From: a bacterium
Lineage (GTDB): Bacteria; Ratteibacteria; UBA8468; B48-G9; DSTR01
Length of the DNA: 34,159 bases
Assembly: GCA_029551285.1 (NCBI GenBank)
Contig: JAKPFT010000097.1
Span: 1-34,159 of the forward strand
Direction: 5' to 3'
The position numbers and the translations under genes are program-made. Under the pieces are notes generated by a model. It had not been told where the DNA came from. It did not search any database and was given only the letters and a program-made list of their open reading frames with translations. Shown one piece after another: positions 25,050-32,866 of the stretch (the stretch's first letter is position 1; each line of letters starts with the position of its first letter).

Positions 25050-25860
25050 GCGGTTAACACTGCTAAATAGCTGCCGGCGTCTGGTGATCAAGATTGGTAC
25101 CCAGGTAGCCACCACGGCTGACAACCGTGTGGATACTTCCACACTGGAAAGTATTGTCCAGCAGGTGGCTGAACTGATCAAGACTGGCCAGCGCCAGGTT
25201 ATTTTAGTAACCTCGGGGGCGGTGGCTGCCGGCATGCAGGTACTGGGATGGAAGAAAAGGCCGACCAGTCTTAACTATCTGCAGGCAGCGGCCAGTGTTG
25301 GACAGAGCAGATTGATGCGGGTGTACGAACGGTCCTTTCGCGACCTGGGGCTCAATGTTGGCCAGGTTCTGCTCACCCGGGACATCTTTCGCGTTGCCAC
25401 CAGACGGGCTAATGCCAGACAAACATTGAAGACACTTCTGGAATTTGGTGTGGTCCCGATTATCAACGAAAATGATAGTGTGGCTGTGGAAGAACTTAAG
25501 TTTGGCGATAACGATACTCTGGCCGCCCTGGTGACAGAGCTTTTAAGCGCTGATCTTCTGCTGATTCTCACCGGGGTCCGCGGTCTTTATGACCATGATC
25601 CCAGAAGCGGCCGAGCCCATTTTATCTCCGAGGTCACCGAATTCAATGAGAAGATTCTGGCTCTGACCGGGGCCAACTCGGCTTCCCGGAAGGGTCTGGG
25701 GGGTATCGCCAGTAAACTCCAGGCCGCGCAACACGTCACCCGGCGGGGAGCCGTTTGCATCATTGCTCACGGCAAACGACCCTCAGTTATTCGTTCCGTC
25801 ATGGCCGGCAAACCCGTCGGCACCTTCTTCTTTCCGGCTCCGGATTCCGGGTCCTCTTAA
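25036..25860 (+). CDS. proB: Glutamate 5-kinase, short form without PUA domain
   Basis: ProB phosphorylates glutamate as the first step of proline synthesis. The 274-residue protein is a single amino-acid-kinase domain: 'LVIKIGTQVATTAD' (phosphate-binding Lys), 'VILVTSGAVAAGM', 'VPIINENDSVAVEELKFGDNDTLAALV' and 'GLGGIASKLQAA'. The roughly 100-residue C-terminal PUA domain of the E. coli type is absent, as in several other lineages. ATG 25036 lies within the last codons of tyrA. proA follows directly. Confidence 0.96.
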   Translation: MKKAERLTLLNSCRRLVIKIGTQVATTADNRVDTSTLESIVQQVAELIKTGQRQVILVTSGAVAAGMQVLGWKKRPTSLNYLQAAASVGQSRLMRVYERSFRDLGLNVGQVLLTRDIFRVATRRANARQTLKTLLEFGVVPIINENDSVAVEELKFGDNDTLAALVTELLSADLLLILTGVRGLYDHDPRSGRAHFISEVTEFNEKILALTGANSASRKGLGGIASKLQAAQHVTRRGAVCIIAHGKRPSVIRSVMAGKPVGTFFFPAPDSGSS

Positions 25861-25872
25861 CAGGAGCACTCC

Positions 25873-27126
25873 ATGGTCTGGCAAAAGCAAATTCTTGAGA
25901 AACTGCTGGAGACCAAGGAAGCACTTTCCGCTATTAACTCCGCCGATACCCGCAGAAAAAATGACTTTCTCGGCCTGCTGGCAAACCAGCTGCGGACAAG
26001 AAAATCCTTTCTTCTTGAAGCCAACCAGCAGGACTTAAGGCGCGCTGGCACTGAGTATTCGCCGGCGTTTGTGGACCGGCTTACTTTGACGCCGGAAAGA
26101 ATAGAGAAGATGGCGCTGGCCTGTCAGGAGGTAGCCAGTTTGCCTGACCCGATTGGCCAGGTAATCTGGGAGACAACCAGACCTAACGGGCTTCACATCC
26201 AGCGGGTGCGCGTGCCCATTGGCGTGATCGCGCTTATTTACGAATCCAGGCCCGATGTCACTGTAGAGGCCAGCATCCTGTGTCTGAAGGCAGGCAACGC
26301 TACCATCCTGCGCGGAGGCAAGGAAGCCGCTTTTTCCAATCAGGCCCTGGTGGAACTGATCAAGTATTCCCTGAAACAGTCAGGGCTTCCGGAAACAGCC
26401 GTCAATCTTATCACTGCTGGTGGCCGAAGAGCGGTACCCTTTCTTCTGCATCAGACAGCCATGGTGGACCTGGTTATCCCGCGTGGGGGTGAAAACCTGA
26501 TTGCCACTGTGGTGAAACACAGCCGGATCCCGGTGATAAAGCATTACAAAGGCGTCTGTCATACCTATGTTGACCGGCAAGCCAATCTTGACATGGCTGT
26601 CCGGGTCACTTTTAACGCCAAGGTTCAACGTCCCGGCACCTGTAATGCCACCGAGACCCTCTTGGTTCACCGGGAGATTGCTCCCCGTTTTTTGCCCCGG
26701 ATCGCCCAGGAGTTTCGTGCTGCCGGTGTAGAAATGAGAGGTTGTCCGGTCACCCGCACCTATATACCTGACGCTCGGCCGGCCACAGAGACCGACTGGG
26801 GTCAGGAATACCTGGCTTTGATCATTGCCATTCGCGTCGTCAACAGCCTCACAGAGGCCATTGACCATATCAACCGCTTCGGCACCAGGCACTCCGATGC
26901 CATTGTGACCGACGATTTAGAAGCGGCCCGGGAGTTTCTAACAAAGGTTGACGCTGCCTGTGTCTATCACAACGCTTCCACCCGTTTTACCGATGGTGGT
27001 CAGTTTGGTCTGGGAGCAGAAATCGGTATCAGCACTGATAAGATTCACGCCCGCGGTCCGATGGGTCTGGAGGAGTTAACTACCTACAAATACCTCATTC
27101 ATGGAAACGGACAATTGCGTACGTAG
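25873..27126 (+). CDS. proA: Glutamate-5-semialdehyde dehydrogenase (gamma-glutamyl phosphate reductase)
   Basis: ProA reduces the gamma-glutamyl phosphate made by ProB, using NADPH. The 417-residue length is standard. Motifs are 'RVPIGVIALIYESRPDVT', 'CLKAGNATILRGGKEA', 'VDLVIPRGGENLI' and 'PVIKHYKGVCHTYVD'. The catalytic Cys segment is 'QRPGTCNATETLLVH', followed by 'NASTRFTDGGQFGLGAEIGI'. AGGAG (25861-25865) precedes ATG 25873, and the 12-bp gap to proB implies coupling. The reading frame runs 26 nt into nadD. Confidence 0.97.
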   Translation: MVWQKQILEKLLETKEALSAINSADTRRKNDFLGLLANQLRTRKSFLLEANQQDLRRAGTEYSPAFVDRLTLTPERIEKMALACQEVASLPDPIGQVIWETTRPNGLHIQRVRVPIGVIALIYESRPDVTVEASILCLKAGNATILRGGKEAAFSNQALVELIKYSLKQSGLPETAVNLITAGGRRAVPFLLHQTAMVDLVIPRGGENLIATVVKHSRIPVIKHYKGVCHTYVDRQANLDMAVRVTFNAKVQRPGTCNATETLLVHREIAPRFLPRIAQEFRAAGVEMRGCPVTRTYIPDARPATETDWGQEYLALIIAIRVVNSLTEAIDHINRFGTRHSDAIVTDDLEAAREFLTKVDAACVYHNASTRFTDGGQFGLGAEIGISTDKIHARGPMGLEELTTYKYLIHGNGQLRT

Positions 27127-27709
27127 AATAGGCATCTTCGGTGGGTCCTTTGACCCGGTGCACCAGGGTCATTTAATCATAGCGGAAATGGCCCGGGAAC
27201 AGTTCCACCTGGGGAAGGTCTTTTTCGTACCAGCCTTCACTTCCCCTTTCAAACGGGCGACGCGGGCTGCGGGAAGCCAGCGGCTGGCCATGGTAAAACT
27301 GGCGATCGCCGGCCAACCTGCTTTTCAGGTCAGCGCTGTGGAACTTGAACAACCAGGTCCTTCTTACACTTACGAAACAGCAATCTATTTCCGAAAACAA
27401 TTCCCTGCTGCCAGACTCTTTTTCCTTCTGGGAGAGGACGCCTTTTCAGAACTTGACCGATGGTACCGGGTTGCACAACTGTGCCGTCTGGTTACCTTTC
27501 TGGTGGCTCCCCGGAGCCGGGAGAACTTTTGCCTTCCCCGGGGCCTGAAGGTAAAATATCGTCGCATCAGTTCACCGCTGATTGACATTTCCGCCACCCT
27601 TATCCGGCAGAGATGCCGGCAGGGGAAATCAGTACGTTATCTTGTTCCGGACTCAGTCTATCTTTACCTTAAGAAAGAGCGGCTCTATGGACTGGGAAAA
27701 AATTCTTGA
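27101..27709 (+). CDS. nadD: Nicotinate-nucleotide adenylyltransferase
   Basis: NadD joins nicotinate mononucleotide and ATP to deamido-NAD. The 202-residue protein has the nucleotidyltransferase motif 'GIFGGSFDPVHQGHL' and 'FVPAFTSPFK'. It also has 'FLLGEDAFSELDRWYR' and 'SPLIDISATLIRQRCRQG', with the ISxTxIR-like motif (Ala replaces the usual second Ser). It overlaps proA by 26 nt and pheS by 23 nt. The proB-proA-nadD order is common in bacteria, but the usual rsfS partner is missing here. Together with nadB it covers the first and a late step of de novo NAD synthesis. Confidence 0.96.
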   Translation: METDNCVRRIGIFGGSFDPVHQGHLIIAEMAREQFHLGKVFFVPAFTSPFKRATRAAGSQRLAMVKLAIAGQPAFQVSAVELEQPGPSYTYETAIYFRKQFPAARLFFLLGEDAFSELDRWYRVAQLCRLVTFLVAPRSRENFCLPRGLKVKYRRISSPLIDISATLIRQRCRQGKSVRYLVPDSVYLYLKKERLYGLGKNS

Positions 27710-28715
27710 CAGCCTCGCCCAGATAAGGGAGGAAGCGGCGGCTGAACTGGCCGCAGCAAGACAGGAGCAACAGAGAGAACTCTGGCGCGTTAAATATTTA
27801 GGCCGACGGGGCCGACTGGCGCAACTGACGGCCCTTCTGGCAGAGGCACCCCCGGCCATGAAACCGCGGTTAGGTCAGGAAGTCAACAGTTTGAAGCAGC
27901 ATCTTCTGAACCTTTTTCAGGAAAGACGGCCAACCGGCAGACCAGAAAAAGGCCAGAATCTCTCCTTCCCCGGAAAAGAGATTTTCCCTGGTTGTCTCCA
28001 TCCTCTGACTCAGACCACCAGGTTGATGGTTAACATTTTTGTCAGGATGGGCTTCGGCGTTTACACCGGTCCGGACATGGAAACAGACTATTATAACTTT
28101 GAGGCTCTCAACATGCCGGCCGACCATCCGGCCCGGGATATGTGGGATACCTTTTACCTGAATGAGCAACATACCCGGCTGTTGCGCACCCACACCAGCC
28201 CGGTACAGATTCGTGTCATGGAGAAAATGAAGCCACCCTTCAGAATTGTTGCCGTGGGCCGCTGTTTTCGCCGGGACCCGCTGGATGCCTCTCACAGTCC
28301 TGTTTTCCACCAGATGGAAGGTCTGATGGTCGGTTCGGATATTTCTTTTTCTCAGTTAAAGGGCCTTCTGATTTACTTCTGCCAGGAACTTTTCGGTTCT
28401 GAGACCAGGGTAAAATTCCTGCCCTCCTATTTCCCTTTTACAGAGCCGAGCGCTGAAGTTAGCATATCCTGCGTTATCTGTAAGGGAACTGGTTGTGCCA
28501 CCTGTGGTCGTACCGGATGGCTGGAAATCCTTGGTTGTGGCATGGTTCATCCGCGGGTTTTCCGGGCGGTCGGCTACGACCCGGAGACGGTAACAGGCTT
28601 TGCCTTTGGCATGGGAATTGAAAGGATTGCTATGCTCCGGCACGGAATTGCCGACATAAGATTTTTCCTTCAGAATGACCTTCGTTTCATCCGGCAGCTG
28701 AGTGGGAGCCGGTAA
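27687..28715 (+). CDS. pheS: Phenylalanine--tRNA ligase alpha subunit
   Basis: PheS carries the catalytic site of the alpha2-beta2 enzyme that charges tRNA-Phe. The 342-residue protein has an N-terminal coiled coil (about 1-85), which binds tRNA in the family. The class II core shows motif 2 'DASHSPVFHQMEGLMV' and motif 3 'GFAFGMGIERIAMLRHGI'. A Cys-rich insert 'CVICKGTGCATC' precedes 'GWLEILGCGMVHP'. The frame is open further upstream, but ATG 27687 at the conserved N-terminus is chosen; it lies inside the end of nadD. Confidence 0.96.
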   Translation: MDWEKILDSLAQIREEAAAELAAARQEQQRELWRVKYLGRRGRLAQLTALLAEAPPAMKPRLGQEVNSLKQHLLNLFQERRPTGRPEKGQNLSFPGKEIFPGCLHPLTQTTRLMVNIFVRMGFGVYTGPDMETDYYNFEALNMPADHPARDMWDTFYLNEQHTRLLRTHTSPVQIRVMEKMKPPFRIVAVGRCFRRDPLDASHSPVFHQMEGLMVGSDISFSQLKGLLIYFCQELFGSETRVKFLPSYFPFTEPSAEVSISCVICKGTGCATCGRTGWLEILGCGMVHPRVFRAVGYDPETVTGFAFGMGIERIAMLRHGIADIRFFLQNDLRFIRQLSGSR

Positions 28716-28731
28716 TGGGGGGAATTTTAGC

Positions 28732-30711
28732 ATGAGGTACGTTTACTCCCTGTTAAGAGAATACCTTAAAGGAGACTTTCCACCGGAAGAACTGCTTCAC
28801 TGGCTGGAAAGACTCGGGCTCAATCCCTCAGTTGTGGAAACCAGCCCGCAGGATATGGTTTTTGAGATTGAAGCCCCGGCCAACCGTGGGGACCTGCTCA
28901 GCCTGATAGGCCTGGCCAGGACCATCGCGCCGCTGGCAGCTCTTAAGGTCAGTCTGCCCGACATTAACTATCAGGAATCCATTACCGAAAAGTTTCCGGT
29001 GAACATTGAAGATACGCAGGACTGTCCTTATTACTCCTGCCGCATTATCCGGGGGATAAAAATAGCCCCTTCTCCTCCGGATTTACGGAAGAAAGTGGAA
29101 CAGTCTGGCTTTCGGAGCAGTCTCAATGTGGTTGACCTTTCCAATTTGGTCATGGCCGAAACCGGTCAACCCCTCCATGTTTTCGACCTTTCCAGACTCA
29201 ACGCCGAAGTAAGGGTCCGCCGGGCGCAACCAGGAGAAGTCCTTATTACTCTGGATGGACGGGAAAGAAAACTTGATGCTGAAACCCTGGTTATTGCTGA
29301 CGCGGAAAAGCCAGTGGCTCTGGCAGGCATCATGGGAGGTGCTAATTCTGAAGTGACCGGACAAACCACCGACATTTTAGTGGAAAGTGCTCTGTTTGCT
29401 CCGCACCGGGTGCGCCGGGGCAGCAAACGAGTTGGCCTGACCAGCGAGGCCTCCCTGCGATTTGAGAAAGGGCTGGACCGGGAAACTGTTCGCTATGGTC
29501 TGGAAAGGTTGACCTGTCTCATTAAGGATTTCGCGGACGGCCAGATCGGTCCTGTTTCCTGGGCCGGAGTTGCCGAACCCCAACCGCGTATCGTGAGAAT
29601 GAACCAGGAAAAATTAGCCGCTCTTCTGGGCACTAATATCCCGGAGAGTTTTCTGAAGAATCTCTTCCACCAGTTAGGCATCAGCCTCAGTGCTGAGAAA
29701 GGTCGGTATCACCTGAGGATTCCTTCTTACCGGAGTGACCTTGAGGAGGAAGTGGACATTATTGAGGAAGTGGCCAGATACTGGTCCTACGAGAAAATTC
29801 CAGTTTCCTTTCCCTGCCCTGAGATCATTCCTACACCGACTTCCAGAGAATACCTTCTTCTTGAACACCTCCAGGAACTGATGGCCAGAATGGGCTGGGT
29901 GGAAGTAATCACTTCCAGTCTCATTCCGGAAGACTGGGCAAAATTATTTAACACCGACGGTGTCCCCCTGGTTAATCCCATCTCTCAGAGCGCCAGCCAC
30001 TTACGCGGCTCGCTGGTGCCAGGCCTCCTGGAGGCCGTCCGTTTCAATCTTCATCGGGGTCTGGAAGAGATGCGGCTTTTTGAGATTGGCAATGTATATC
30101 AGGACAGCGCCTGCCCTGAGGAATTGTGCCTTGGTTTAGCTCTCTGTGAGGCAGAAGATTGTTTCTTTCTCAAGGGAACCGTGGAGGTTTTTCTTCGCGA
30201 GTGCGGCGTCGGAAAAATAGAGTGGGTGCCCCTGGCCAATTCCTTAGCCGCACCTGGAGGCTGTCTGGCTGTGAAGGGTGATGGGAAAGCTCTCGGTCAG
30301 TTACTTCTTCCTGGAAAGGGGCTCCGCGACTTCTTTAATCTGGAAAAGGAGAAAATAGCCGTGGCGGAGATTTTCCCGGCGCGTCTGAGCCAACTAATTT
30401 TTAGCCCAAAATGGTTTACCGAGCCGTCTCGTTTCCCGGCCAGCCGGAGAGATTTCTGTTTTCTTTTCCCGGAGGACATTGACTGGGCCAGGGTAGAAAG
30501 GTTGCTCTGGCAACTGGCTCTGCCGATGGAAAAGATTACGGTCTTTGACATCTATCACGGAGAGAAAAATCCTCCCGGTACTATCAGTGTGAGCTTTTCT
30601 GTTGTCTTCCGTCATGCCGAAAAGACCCTGACCGCGGAAGAAATTGACCGGTTCTCTCGCCTGATTATTGACAGTCTTCAGCAGAACCTGCCTGCCCGGT
30701 TACGACAATGA
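28732..30711 (+). CDS. pheT: Phenylalanine--tRNA ligase beta subunit lacking the N-terminal tRNA-binding (EMAP-like OB) domain
   Basis: The 659-residue protein is shorter than the usual ~800. The first ~36 residues (B1 part 'YSLLREYLKGDFPPEELLHWLERLGL') pass directly to 'VFEIEAPANRGDLLSLIGLAR', which normally follows an OB-fold insert of about 110 residues; that B2 domain is absent. The editing B3/B4 region ('LNVVDLSNLVMAETGQPLHV', 'GIMGGANSEV', 'SALFAPHRVRRGSKRVGL'), B5 ('RIPSYRSDLEEEVDIIEEVAR'-like), the catalytic-like B6/B7 and the C-terminal FDX-ACB anticodon domain ('FPASRRDFCFLF') are present. GGGGGG at 28716-28721 supports ATG 28732 over the in-frame GTG 28702. zapA follows with an ATGA overlap. 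Confidence 0.94.
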   Translation: MRYVYSLLREYLKGDFPPEELLHWLERLGLNPSVVETSPQDMVFEIEAPANRGDLLSLIGLARTIAPLAALKVSLPDINYQESITEKFPVNIEDTQDCPYYSCRIIRGIKIAPSPPDLRKKVEQSGFRSSLNVVDLSNLVMAETGQPLHVFDLSRLNAEVRVRRAQPGEVLITLDGRERKLDAETLVIADAEKPVALAGIMGGANSEVTGQTTDILVESALFAPHRVRRGSKRVGLTSEASLRFEKGLDRETVRYGLERLTCLIKDFADGQIGPVSWAGVAEPQPRIVRMNQEKLAALLGTNIPESFLKNLFHQLGISLSAEKGRYHLRIPSYRSDLEEEVDIIEEVARYWSYEKIPVSFPCPEIIPTPTSREYLLLEHLQELMARMGWVEVITSSLIPEDWAKLFNTDGVPLVNPISQSASHLRGSLVPGLLEAVRFNLHRGLEEMRLFEIGNVYQDSACPEELCLGLALCEAEDCFFLKGTVEVFLRECGVGKIEWVPLANSLAAPGGCLAVKGDGKALGQLLLPGKGLRDFFNLEKEKIAVAEIFPARLSQLIFSPKWFTEPSRFPASRRDFCFLFPEDIDWARVERLLWQLALPMEKITVFDIYHGEKNPPGTISVSFSVVFRHAEKTLTAEEIDRFSRLIIDSLQQNLPARLRQ

Positions 30712-31013
30712 GAACAATCACCATTCAGGTAGCTGGCCGCCGCTATGCGCTGGAAACCTCGCTACCCCCGGAGAGCGTCTCCGACCTGGAGAAAAACATC
30801 CAGGAAGAACTGGCCCGCCTCCAGGTTAAACATCCCAGTTCCGATCTGATTGACATCCTTGTTTTTTCTCTGATAGAGAAATGGGAACGAACCCTCTCGC
30901 TGGAACTTTCCCTGCAGAACTGTCGCCAGAGCCAGGAGCGCATGCGTTCCCGTCTCAGGCAATTGGTGGGGCTAATAGAGAAAAAAATAAAAGAGTTGAC
31001 AGCACGGAAGTAG
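30708..31013 (+). CDS. zapA: Cell division protein ZapA
   Basis: ZapA binds and bundles FtsZ filaments at the division ring. The 101-residue protein has the N-terminal beta-strand region 'TITIQVAGRRYALET' followed by one long helix predicted to form a coiled coil (about 45-98), the family's usual architecture. The start overlaps the pheT stop (ATGA). A pheS-pheT-zapA order also occurs in Firmicutes and other bacteria, which supports the call for such a short protein. The promoter for the downstream tRNA lies partly inside its last codons. Confidence 0.85.
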   Translation: MRTITIQVAGRRYALETSLPPESVSDLEKNIQEELARLQVKHPSSDLIDILVFSLIEKWERTLSLELSLQNCRQSQERMRSRLRQLVGLIEKKIKELTARK

Positions 31014-31024
31014 GGCTTTATAAT
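30996..31024 (+). promoter_or_regulatory. Perfect consensus promoter for the initiator tRNA
   Basis: TTGACA (30996-31001), exactly 17 bp, TATAAT (31019-31024): a full sigma-70 consensus match. The predicted start near 31031 lies about 3 nt before the tRNA 5' end at 31034. The -35 box lies within the 3' end of zapA. Read-through would also transcribe the pilus-like genes starting 58 bp after the tRNA. Confidence 0.9.
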
Positions 31025-31033
31025 AAGGGAAAA

Positions 31034-31105
31034 TGCGGGGTGGAGCAGTGGTAGCTCGCCGGGCCCATAACCCGGAGGTCGGCCGTTCGAATCGGCCCCC
31101 CGCAA
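31034..31105 (+). tRNA. Initiator tRNA-Met (anticodon CAT) with C33 and a U1:A72 pair
   Basis: The 72-nt sequence folds as TGCGGGG/CCCCGCA (acceptor, 31034-31040 with 31098-31104), D-arm GAGC/GCTC, anticodon arm CCGGG-CCCATAA-CCCGG and T-arm GGCCG-TTCGAAT-CGGCC, with discriminator A31105 and no encoded CCA. Three G:C pairs in the anticodon stem and the A11:U24 pair identify the initiator. Two details are unusual for a bacterium: position 33 is C instead of U, and position 1 is U, giving a U1:A72 pair where E. coli has the C1xA72 mismatch. Confidence 0.93.
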
Positions 31106-31162
31106 CTTCATTTAAGAAGTCACCTGCGGCAGGAGTGCCGGCACCTGAAAGAAGGCACGAAG

Positions 31163-32866
31163 ATGGCCTTTGGCAGAAAAGTATTGGCCTTGGACCGGGG
31201 CAGCACCAAGATTCGCGTCGCGGAACTGGAGCGCCGCGGAAACGGTCTGACTCTATCCTTCTATGAAGAACTGGCCGCACCGGTACTTCCACCCGAGGAA
31301 AGAAGAAATTTTCTCCGGGCCGAAGGCAAAGCACTGGCGAGAAAAATTCCGGCTAAGAGTGTTTTCTTCTCCCTCCCCGGAAGAGGCATCCTCATCCGGA
31401 CAATCACTGCGCCCAATGTTCCTATCAAGAAACTCAAGGATATCCTGAAGTACGAGGTTCAGCAGCAAATTCCCTTTCCCCTGGAGGTTGTCCACTGGTC
31501 TTTTCAGGTGCTGGGACAAACGGCTCAGAACTTCAACATTCTTCTCGGCGCTGCCAAGAAAGACCTCATTACAGAATTTCTGGGTGATATTGCTCCTCTG
31601 GCTTTTATCCCCCAGTATCTTGACGCTGACTTTTTTGCTCTGGTTAATATCTTCCATCTGAGTCCTGATTTTCGGCCGGACGGCTGCCAGGCCATCCTGG
31701 AGATAGGGGCGCTTTCCTCCAACCTCATTATTATGGACAAGGAAAAGTTTCTTATGCGGGCCTTGACCACCTCCGGCGATACTATCTCCACGGCCATCAG
31801 CGAAACGGAAAACATCAGTTTCCAGGATGCGGAGTTGAAGAAGAAAGAGGAGGGTACCAACCTGGCCGCAGCCGCCACCACTTTGGAAAGCCTCAATACC
31901 GAGATCCAGAACTCCATTGACTACTGGCGTTTCACCATGAAAGGTCCGGAGGTGGAAAGTCTCCATTTGTGTGGTGGCACCGCCATGATGAAGGGACTCA
32001 GGGAACTCCTGGAAACTAAGTCCCGTCTTAAAACCTCTATTTTTGACCCGCTCACGGTAGTTTCACTCAATACCCGCTACAGCGCTCTCAAGGAAATTTC
32101 TCCGGAATTGGCTGTAATCGCGGGTCTGGCCTTACGCGGTCTTTCCGAAACCTTTCTCAACATTGACTTTCTGCCTGCAGAAGTTCTGGCCGGCAGGGAA
32201 CTGAGGGAAAACCGTCCGTACATTTTCCTCTCTCTGGCAATGGCGGCTCTCCTGTCTCTAACGCCAACCATTTTCATCAATCAGGAAAGGGTGATGCTCC
32301 AGAGTTTTCTTTCCGAACTAACGACGGAACTGCAGCAGTACGAAAAGTTCAAACCAGAGGTAGAAAAACTCAATAATGAGATTAAGGGCCTCCAGGGAAA
32401 TATTGGCACCATCAAAGGCATCCTTGACAAGAAGGCTGTCTGGCTATCACGTATCTTAGAAATCGGGGAGTCGCTGCCCAGCAGCCGGATTTACATCACC
32501 AGCTTCTTTCCTGGCGCTCCCCAGGCACCTCAGGCCGCGGCCGCAGCAGCCCCGGGTCCAGAACAGCCTGCGCCGGGTGCGCCTCCAGGACCCCCGCCCG
32601 AGGGTATGCCGCCGGGTGCACCTGCCCCGGGTGCAGCACCACCTCAGCCAGCACCGGCGCCAGCAGAGCCGGTGGCATCTTCCCAGGTAATGACCGTTCA
32701 GGGAGAGGCTATTATTACCGACATCCGCAGTTGCTTCGCGGACCTGAAAAGGTTTGTCCAGCAACTTAACAAGCTTGAGTTTTTGAGCGGCGTGGATATT
32801 ACTTCCTGTGAAATCAACAAAGAAACAAATCGCCTTGTCTTTACCCTTGCCCTTAAATTCAAATGA
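31163..32866 (+). CDS. PilM-PilN fusion protein of a type IV pilus-like inner-membrane platform
   Basis: In type IV pili, cytoplasmic PilM binds the N-terminus of membrane protein PilN. Here both seem joined in one 567-residue chain. Residues about 5-345 form a PilM/FtsA-like actin fold: 'KVLALDRGSTKIRVAEL' (phosphate-1), 'ILKYEVQQQIPFPLE', 'ILEIGALSSNLIIM' (phosphate-2) and 'LHLCGGTAMMKGL'. Then come a membrane segment (about 353-373), a coiled coil (about 378-420), the PilN-like 'SRILEIGESLPSSRIYITSF', a Pro/Ala-rich insert of about 55 residues (about 450-507) and a final ferredoxin-like beta/alpha segment. ATG 31163 follows a GAAGG-type site. It overlaps the PilO-like gene by 4 nt. Confidence 0.85.
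   Translation: MAFGRKVLALDRGSTKIRVAELERRGNGLTLSFYEELAAPVLPPEERRNFLRAEGKALARKIPAKSVFFSLPGRGILIRTITAPNVPIKKLKDILKYEVQQQIPFPLEVVHWSFQVLGQTAQNFNILLGAAKKDLITEFLGDIAPLAFIPQYLDADFFALVNIFHLSPDFRPDGCQAILEIGALSSNLIIMDKEKFLMRALTTSGDTISTAISETENISFQDAELKKKEEGTNLAAAATTLESLNTEIQNSIDYWRFTMKGPEVESLHLCGGTAMMKGLRELLETKSRLKTSIFDPLTVVSLNTRYSALKEISPELAVIAGLALRGLSETFLNIDFLPAEVLAGRELRENRPYIFLSLAMAALLSLTPTIFINQERVMLQSFLSELTTELQQYEKFKPEVEKLNNEIKGLQGNIGTIKGILDKKAVWLSRILEIGESLPSSRIYITSFFPGAPQAPQAAAAAAPGPEQPAPGAPPGPPPEGMPPGAPAPGAAPPQPAPAPAEPVASSQVMTVQGEAIITDIRSCFADLKRFVQQLNKLEFLSGVDITSCEINKETNRLVFTLALKFK

Noticed and set aside
27582-27686. Upstream 35-codon extension of pheS
   Set aside because: It lies wholly within nadD, has no homology to PheS N-termini, and ATG 27687 fits the conserved start.
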